Positions 5,543 through 10,000 of a stretch of 10,000 nt of DNA are shown piece after piece. Numbering within the stretch: the first letter of the stretch is position 1; each line of letters begins with the position of its first letter. The DNA is taken from assembly GCA_020216745.1 (NCBI GenBank), contig JAIWNQ010000188.1, forward strand, positions 1 through 10,000. The letters run 5' to 3'. The position numbers were made by a program, and so were the translations under genes. Under the pieces are notes generated by a model that was not told where the DNA came from, did not search any database, and worked only from the letters and a program-made list of their open reading frames with translations. Source of the stretch: Candidatus Hydrogenedens sp. Its GTDB lineage: Bacteria; Hydrogenedentota; Hydrogenedentia; Hydrogenedentales; Hydrogenedentaceae.

Positions 5543-6523
5543 TTAGCTTTGTATGGTTCCAGATAGACGTTTGCGGAGATTATCGTAGAAAACAAGAATT
5601 ACAAGTAGAGCACCGACAAATACTTGTTGCCAATAGGCATTAATGTTTTCAATATTACAGAAATTTCTGAGAACCATGATAATCAGAGCCCCTGCTAACG
5701 CAGAAATAGCACCACCTTCACCTCCCATCAGGCTTGCACCGCCAATAACACATGCGGCAATGGCATCTAATTCGTAGGTTTGCGCAGCGTTTGGGTCGGC
5801 AACGCTAGTCCGTGATGCTAATACCAGACCCGCCAATCCTGCCATGGCTCCACATAAGACATAAGCAATGGTACGAACGAGCTCCACACGTATTCCAGAG
5901 AGTCGCGTTGCAGTTATATTTCCGCCAATAGCATAAAGTGCTCTACCGAAACGGGTCATCGTAAGGACAAACGCAAATATAACTGCTAAACTACCTGTGA
6001 TTGAAACTGGTATCCACCAGTATAATGTTCCGCCCAACCATGAGAAGCTGTTAGGCAAGCCAAAAATGGTCTGAGCACCACTAATAACCAAAGTAACCCC
6101 ACGTGCTGCCATCATCATACCTAATGTGGCAATAAACGGAGGTATTTTCCCCTTAGTAATTAATAACCCATTAATAAAACCAGCAAAGCCTCCGCAGACA
6201 ATTCCCACAAAAATACCGATTATTACCACGAGATAATCGGGATAGTTGGCTTGGTGTAAGTTTTTCATCAATAGGCATGCAGACATACTTGCAAAAGCAG
6301 CGACACTTCCGACAGAAAGGTCAATTCCTGCTGTTAAGATAACCAATAATTCTCCAACACACATAATCCCAATTACAGAGGTACGATATGCAACGCTGGT
6401 CAAATTTTCTACTTTTCGGAAGTCAGGCGAAATAAACGCAAGAATAATACATAATATTGCAAAAATAATCAGAGGAGATTGTCGGGATAATGTTCTTTTC
6501 ACACGACTGAATTCTTTTGGCAT
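5543..6523 (-). CDS. RbsC-type ABC sugar transporter permease
   Basis: This 326-residue integral membrane protein belongs to the ribose/xylose/galactose permease family (BPD_transp_2). Hydrophobic segments run through most of the chain. Family landmarks are TAGIDLSVGS at 64-73, the GFINGLLITKGKIPPFIATLG stretch at about 115-135, YAIGGN at 197-202 followed by a cytoplasmic loop likely to contact the ATPase, and IGGASLMGG at 260-268. It would form the inner-membrane channel of a CUT2 importer. The start has AAAAAGGG seven bases upstream. It follows the isomerase gene by 50 nt and is probably co-transcribed with it. Its 3' end faces speB convergently. The ATPase (RbsA-like) and periplasmic binding protein that this family needs are not encoded nearby. 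The sugar cannot be told from the sequence. Confidence 0.93.
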   Translation of the reverse strand: MPKEFSRVKRTLSRQSPLIIFAILCIILAFISPDFRKVENLTSVAYRTSVIGIMCVGELLVILTAGIDLSVGSVAAFASMSACLLMKNLHQANYPDYLVVIIGIFVGIVCGGFAGFINGLLITKGKIPPFIATLGMMMAARGVTLVISGAQTIFGLPNSFSWLGGTLYWWIPVSITGSLAVIFAFVLTMTRFGRALYAIGGNITATRLSGIRVELVRTIAYVLCGAMAGLAGLVLASRTSVADPNAAQTYELDAIAACVIGGASLMGGEGGAISALAGALIIMVLRNFCNIENINAYWQQVFVGALLVILVFYDNLRKRLSGTIQS

Positions 6524-6573
6524 ATTTAAACCCTTTTTAGTTTTATCGCTCTACCAAGTATGCATTATTTTAT

Positions 6574-7986
6574 CTAACTAAAATGATAATACACATCCCA
6601 GCCAAGATATTTCTCCCATGCCTCATAAACGCTTTGTGCTGATTTGCCGAGTGTTACTGCCACATGGTGTTCAAATCCGTTAATACAGATATAGTGAAGA
6701 AGTGTTTGAAGATTAATAATCTTGGCAACACCATAACCACCGAAAGAATTTAATTTGTCATTAGTAAATTCTCCTTCACCAACAAATGCTTGAATTTCAC
6801 CCAAATCTTCACGTGTACAGACACGTGCGAAAGTCATAGGGCTGGATATGATTTGCCCTGTAACAGTTCCATACGTATTTTCTTTTCCAACGGAACCTGC
6901 AATTATCGCCTGATAATCCATCGCTGGCTTTTTAAAGAATGATTTGGGTAAATTGGAACAGTGGAACATAACACAACGGTCTGGGTCATTTTTGTAATTG
7001 TTGTTCCAATCCAATAATGCACTGGGACGTTGCGAAGCAAGGGACAGAGAATACATTGAAATAGCTCCGCATACATCTACTTCACATGCACTTGGTATAA
7101 GTTTTTCACTTAGCATACTCATACATGTGCAAGGCACTACTCCGAAATATGTTTCAAGTGCAGTCCAACATTGGATAGCCGTGGCATCCAATTCCTTTTC
7201 TTTAATCCATCGTTCCGTGACAATAGAAAAGCGAGCCATCCGCTCGATTGCTGTCACTGGAATTGACTTAACAGATATATATTCTGAGATTTCTTTGCAC
7301 TTTTCTTTGACCAACGTGTCATTTGCAGAAAGCTTCTCCGCTTGTCCCAAAATTTCAGATAGGTCTATTGTTTCAATGGATATGCCGTAATTTTCAAGGA
7401 GTTTTTCGCTGTATCGAACCGTATTAAATGCAGAAGGACGTGCCCCCATTGCACCAACACGGCAGTTTTTTAGTCCACGGACTACTCTACATGTCCCTGC
7501 AAATGCGTGCAAATCTTCTAAAAATTCGGGGGAGTCTAGTGGTTCTGTGTGAAATGTTGTTAAAGTAAAAGGAATGCGGTATTGATTTAGGTTTGCACAA
7601 ACGCTGATTTTACCACAGAACGAATCCCTTCTCCGACTAATACTCATTTCATTAGGGTTGTCTGGTTGTGCATGAATTAATATTGGCACTTGTAGGTTGG
7701 CTAAACGTAATGTATTGGCAACAGCACGCTCATCACCAAAATTTGGTAGTGTAACAATAATTCCATCAATATCATCCCTATGTTTTTTAAATAAATCAGC
7801 ACATTTTTTTGCATCTTCCCATGTCTCAACTGCTCCATACTTTGTATCCTCTTCACCAAGTATTACAATACCAAAACCTTGTTTTTTCAATAGTTTCACA
7901 ATTTCAGCATGCCCTTCTTTGGCAAGGATGTCAGGGAAGAACCCTCGATTTCCGACGATAACTCCAAAAGTAAGATTCTTGTTCAT
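6574..7986 (-). CDS. L-fucose/L-arabinose isomerase-family protein
   Basis: The 470-residue chain has the three-domain FucI/AraA plan, with an N-terminal Rossmann-like half starting FGVIVGNRGFFP. Four candidate metal or active-site residues can be placed. They are Glu302 in ACEVD, Asp326 in LLDWNN, His342 in MFHCSN, and His441 (or His440) in FEHHVAV. The Glu-Asp gap of 24 equals that of E. coli FucI (Glu337/Asp361), and the overall spacing resembles AraA (Glu306, Glu333, His350, His450). The protein should be a Mn-dependent aldose-ketose isomerase, but members of this superfamily act on different sugars (fucose, arabinose, sulfoquinovose), so the substrate is open. TAAGGA sits eight bases before ATG 7986. 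The next gene downstream is the permease. No kinase or aldolase for the product is seen in the window. Confidence 0.85.
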   Translation of the reverse strand: MNKNLTFGVIVGNRGFFPDILAKEGHAEIVKLLKKQGFGIVILGEEDTKYGAVETWEDAKKCADLFKKHRDDIDGIIVTLPNFGDERAVANTLRLANLQVPILIHAQPDNPNEMSISRRRDSFCGKISVCANLNQYRIPFTLTTFHTEPLDSPEFLEDLHAFAGTCRVVRGLKNCRVGAMGARPSAFNTVRYSEKLLENYGISIETIDLSEILGQAEKLSANDTLVKEKCKEISEYISVKSIPVTAIERMARFSIVTERWIKEKELDATAIQCWTALETYFGVVPCTCMSMLSEKLIPSACEVDVCGAISMYSLSLASQRPSALLDWNNNYKNDPDRCVMFHCSNLPKSFFKKPAMDYQAIIAGSVGKENTYGTVTGQIISSPMTFARVCTREDLGEIQAFVGEGEFTNDKLNSFGGYGVAKIINLQTLLHYICINGFEHHVAVTLGKSAQSVYEAWEKYLGWDVYYHFS

Positions 7987-8021
7987 AATTCTTTTCCTTA
8001 TTTGTTTTCTTCTTTTATAGT

Positions 8022-8051
8022 ATATTAATCACGGATTACATTTAGTCTCAA
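8022..8051 (-). promoter_or_regulatory. Candidate promoter for the isomerase-permease pair
   Basis: On the minus strand TTGAGA (8051-8046) is followed by an 18-bp spacer and TAATAT (8027-8022). TATACT, closer to consensus, overlaps at 8024-8019 but is then too far from the -35 box. It lies in the 115-nt gap between the glycosidase-like gene and the isomerase gene. No clear terminator for the upstream gene was found there, so read-through is also possible. Confidence 0.3.
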
Positions 8052-8101
8052 ATTATGGCTGTCATTTTTGGATATACCTGTGATATTTCTTAATTGTCTT
8101 T

Positions 8102-9238
8102 TCACATTTCTGATTCGGAAACTTCTCGACACATAAAACGGATACGATTATACCGAAAATTATAATCAGGGTCTCCTCCAATCTGGCAGGAATAGAAAAG
8201 ATATATCATATCTTTTCCTTTCTCATTGATTACAATTGCTTCGGGCACATGCGTCGCAGGAGTATCTGGGTCAGGGTCAATATAACCTGTAATCTGCCAA
8301 TGGACACCATCTTTTGATATGGCTTCAGTAATTTTTCTTCCTTTCCAGCCATGATGTTCATATCCACCAGGGTCTGCATAGGCATAATAAATGTTTTTAA
8401 CCTTGACAACATCAGGGTTTGGAAATTCCCAAAGGCAAGGATTTTCGCCAATACGAATCAATTTCCAATCTTCAGACTTCATGAAATCTCCATGATTCTC
8501 AGCATAGCCCATTGCAGTTCCACGTGGTGTCCAGTAATCAAACCAAATTTTAAACTTGCCGTCTTCATACATAATTGAGGGACGATGGTAAGTACCCCAT
8601 AAAGTAACATCTCCTGCCTTATCTTTGGAACCTAACTCGCCAACATATTCCAAAATAGGCTTTTCCGAACGTTTCCAGTGTATCCCATCATCAGACACGG
8701 CACCCATAACACAATAGAAATCGCCATCCGTATCGTTAGGTGTATCCGCAGGAATTCTGTCTTTATCATGCCCAGTAGCACTATATGCCATGTAGTATTT
8801 ATTCCCTACTTTAATAACAGATGGGTCACCATTATGCCATTCATCAAAATAGGTTCCCGAAGTACTAAATAACGGCTTCCACAACTTCGGATTGCAGGTA
8901 ATATCCCATGTATTATCACCCGAATATACCTCCCATGGTCCTTCCAATTTCTTTGACCGTGCCATAAAAATAGCATCACAACCCTTAAAGTCAGGAATGT
9001 TTCTATTGCAGTCCTCAACTGCCCAACCAAAAAACCATGCTTTGAATGGATATTCTGCATCAGGTTCATGAAGTACATGAAAATTGTACATATTACCAAA
9101 GCCACTCAAAATATTTTTATAATTCTTTTGCCATAAGGCTGAACAATTCTTAATCTGGTTATTACTGGTAATCCGAAACTCCAAAATAAAACATAAGCAG
9201 AGTAATGAAATTGTAAAAACAATTCGTTTGCTAATCAT
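8102..9238 (-). CDS. Exported five-bladed beta-propeller protein, GH43/GH32-like glycosidase family
   Basis: With the start at ATG 9238 the protein is 378 residues and begins MISKR followed by a hydrophobic run to about residue 20, a signal peptide or membrane anchor. AAAGGA lies seven bases upstream of this ATG. The in-frame ATG at 9271 has no ribosome site and would push the signal sequence inward. The rest shows repeated propeller blades: NGDPSVIKVGNKYYMAYS (136-153), SDDGIHWKR (182-190), HRPSIMYEDGKFKIWF (218-233), FPNPDVVKVKNIYYAYADPG (272-291), SKDGVHW (308-314) and HVPEAIVI (330-337). Asp138 and Glu333 are possible catalytic acids, not assignable with certainty. Such folds occur in arabinanases, xylosidases, fructosidases and glycoside phosphorylases. 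It probably releases sugar outside the cytoplasm for the importer and isomerase encoded downstream. Confidence 0.8.
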   Translation of the reverse strand: MISKRIVFTISLLCLCFILEFRITSNNQIKNCSALWQKNYKNILSGFGNMYNFHVLHEPDAEYPFKAWFFGWAVEDCNRNIPDFKGCDAIFMARSKKLEGPWEVYSGDNTWDITCNPKLWKPLFSTSGTYFDEWHNGDPSVIKVGNKYYMAYSATGHDKDRIPADTPNDTDGDFYCVMGAVSDDGIHWKRSEKPILEYVGELGSKDKAGDVTLWGTYHRPSIMYEDGKFKIWFDYWTPRGTAMGYAENHGDFMKSEDWKLIRIGENPCLWEFPNPDVVKVKNIYYAYADPGGYEHHGWKGRKITEAISKDGVHWQITGYIDPDPDTPATHVPEAIVINEKGKDMIYLFYSCQIGGDPDYNFRYNRIRFMCREVSESEM

Positions 9239-9308
9239 TCTTATATCCTTTCTATTTCCTTGGTTTATCATTTAATAGGTTTATTTAAATAAGTTAAATT
9301 ATGTAAAT

Positions 9309-9337
9309 AGAATACGTTTTTGGGATAATAATGTCAA
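9309..9337 (-). promoter_or_regulatory. Sigma70-like promoter for the propeller glycosidase gene
   Basis: On the minus strand a perfect TTGACA (9337-9332) is followed by a 17-bp spacer and TATTCT (9314-9309, four of six consensus bases). Transcription would begin at about 9302, leaving a leader of about 63 nt before ATG 9238. A perfect 12-bp palindrome TTATTTAAATAA at 9281-9292 lies in that leader and might be an operator, though it is pure A and T. The 162-nt region 9239-9400 also serves the divergent oxidoreductase gene, for which I found no convincing promoter boxes. Confidence 0.5.
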
Positions 9338-9400
9338 TTTACAAAAAATAGCCACTTAAATTGATAAATGACAAAATAATGTTTAGAAGGAGATATCTAC

Positions 9401-10000
9401 ATGAGCAAGAAGGTACGAGTTGGAGTCATCGGTTGTGGTGCAATAGCTGAACGAGTTCATGTGCCTGATTACCATGCCTGTCCGCAGGCAGAACTGGTTG
9501 CATTTTGTGATGTAGATGAAAAGAAAGCAAAAGCATTGGCAGAACAATTCGCACCTAAAGCACGCATTTATACCGATTATCAAAAAATGTTTAAGGATGG
9601 AGGCATTGATGCAGTTTCAGTATGCACACCCAATATGTATCACGGACCTGCTACCATCTGTGCCATAAAAGCAGGGTGTCATGTTTTGGTAGAGAAGCCT
9701 ATGGCAACCAGCGTAGAGGAAGCACAAAAAATGATAGACACCGCAAAGAAAGCAGGTGTGTTACTGATGGTGAATCAAAGTCAACGACGTTTCCCAGAAC
9801 ATCGCAAAGCGAAAGAAGTAGTAGAAAGTGGAATATTAGGGAAAATTCTCCACGTTACCGCAATGTTTGGACATGCAGGGCCAGAAGAATGGAGCCCTAC
9901 TGGAAAATGGTTCTTTAATAAAAAAGAGGCTCGCTTTGGGGCTATGGCAGACTTAGGTGTTCACAAGGCAGACCTTATTCGGTATCTAACAGGAAAAGAA
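9401..10000 (+). CDS. Gfo/Idh/MocA-family NAD(P)-dependent oxidoreductase, 3' end beyond window
   Basis: The first 200 codons are visible and the frame is open at the right edge; full-length members are usually 330-400 residues. The N-terminal Rossmann fold has GVIGCGAIAE (8-17), with the dinucleotide-binding GxGxxA pattern. EKP at 98-100 carries the family's conserved Lys99. The start of the second domain shows DLGVHKADL, with Asp184, His188 and Asp191 in the usual active-site helix. These enzymes oxidise or reduce sugars, sugar acids and inositols, and some drive NAD-assisted glycoside cleavage. AAGGAG at 9387-9392 lies eight bases before ATG. It is transcribed divergently from the glycosidase-isomerase-permease cluster and probably belongs to the same sugar regulon. 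The substrate cannot be inferred. Confidence 0.93.
   Translation, partial: MSKKVRVGVIGCGAIAERVHVPDYHACPQAELVAFCDVDEKKAKALAEQFAPKARIYTDYQKMFKDGGIDAVSVCTPNMYHGPATICAIKAGCHVLVEKPMATSVEEAQKMIDTAKKAGVLLMVNQSQRRFPEHRKAKEVVESGILGKILHVTAMFGHAGPEEWSPTGKWFFNKKEARFGAMADLGVHKADLIRYLTGKE

Noticed and set aside
7697..8020. Plus-strand open frame opposite the isomerase gene
   Set aside because: It overlaps a well-supported minus-strand gene, is rich in Ser, Phe and Pro as expected of an antisense frame, and has no ribosome site or family resemblance.
9239..9271. Longer start at ATG 9271 for the propeller glycosidase gene
   Set aside because: No Shine-Dalgarno sequence precedes it, and it would place charged residues before the signal sequence. 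ATG 9238 has AAAGGA at seven bases and gives a normal signal peptide.
9385..9403. The oxidoreductase ribosome site closely resembles the phage T7 gene 10 site used in expression vectors
   Set aside because: The match is limited to a strong Shine-Dalgarno sequence plus AT-rich spacer, and flanking DNA is native in composition. No other vector-like sequence was seen.

Overview
This window looks like chromosomal DNA from an uncultured, rather AT-rich heterotrophic bacterium that degrades polysaccharides. The intergenic regions are very AT-rich and ribosome binding sites are clear AGGAG types. The gene mix suggests a PVC-like or Hydrogenedentes/Sumerlaeota-like lineage: a deoxyhypusine-synthase-like enzyme, a FucI/AraA-type isomerase, an exported beta-propeller glycosidase-like protein and a Gfo/Idh dehydrogenase. 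That placement is inferred from gene content only. I see no rRNA, tRNA, CRISPR array, transposase or phage gene.

Layout. (1) Positions 1-2424 (+) hold the 3' part of a large carbohydrate-active protein: a helical, six-hairpin-like N-terminal region followed by an alpha/beta-hydrolase (esterase-like) domain. (2) Positions 2425-2836 are a 412-nt gap. It contains an 11-bp hairpin, repeated TTTTGTAAC motifs, and then a GC-richer block of about 100 nt that folds into several consecutive hairpins directly before speD. (3) Positions 2837-5435 (+) form a polyamine gene set: a SpeD-family pyruvoyl decarboxylase, a deoxyhypusine-synthase/homospermidine-synthase-like protein and an agmatinase-family ureohydrolase. 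(4) Positions 5543-9238 (-) encode, in transcription order, an exported five-bladed propeller glycosidase-like protein, a FucI/AraA-fold isomerase and an RbsC-type sugar permease. (5) Position 9401 to the right edge (+) is the first 200 codons of a divergently transcribed Gfo/Idh/MocA oxidoreductase.

How the genes may work together. The three polyamine genes could make a short route. In the conventional reading, SpeD supplies decarboxylated AdoMet for spermidine synthesis, but no speE is present here. In the alternative reading, this SpeD is one of the homologues that have become arginine decarboxylases; then arginine to agmatine (SpeD-like), agmatine to putrescine (SpeB) and putrescine to homospermidine (DHS-like) would be complete in one cluster. 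The leader RNA, a hairpin around the speD Shine-Dalgarno site and an overlapping out-of-frame ATG suggest translational control. The minus-strand cluster plus the divergent dehydrogenase looks like a small regulon for releasing, importing and converting a sugar of unknown identity; the ATPase and binding protein expected with the permease are not in the window.

Main points for follow-up: the structured speD leader, the arginine-to-homospermidine hypothesis, and the overlapping 21-codon reading frame at the speD start.
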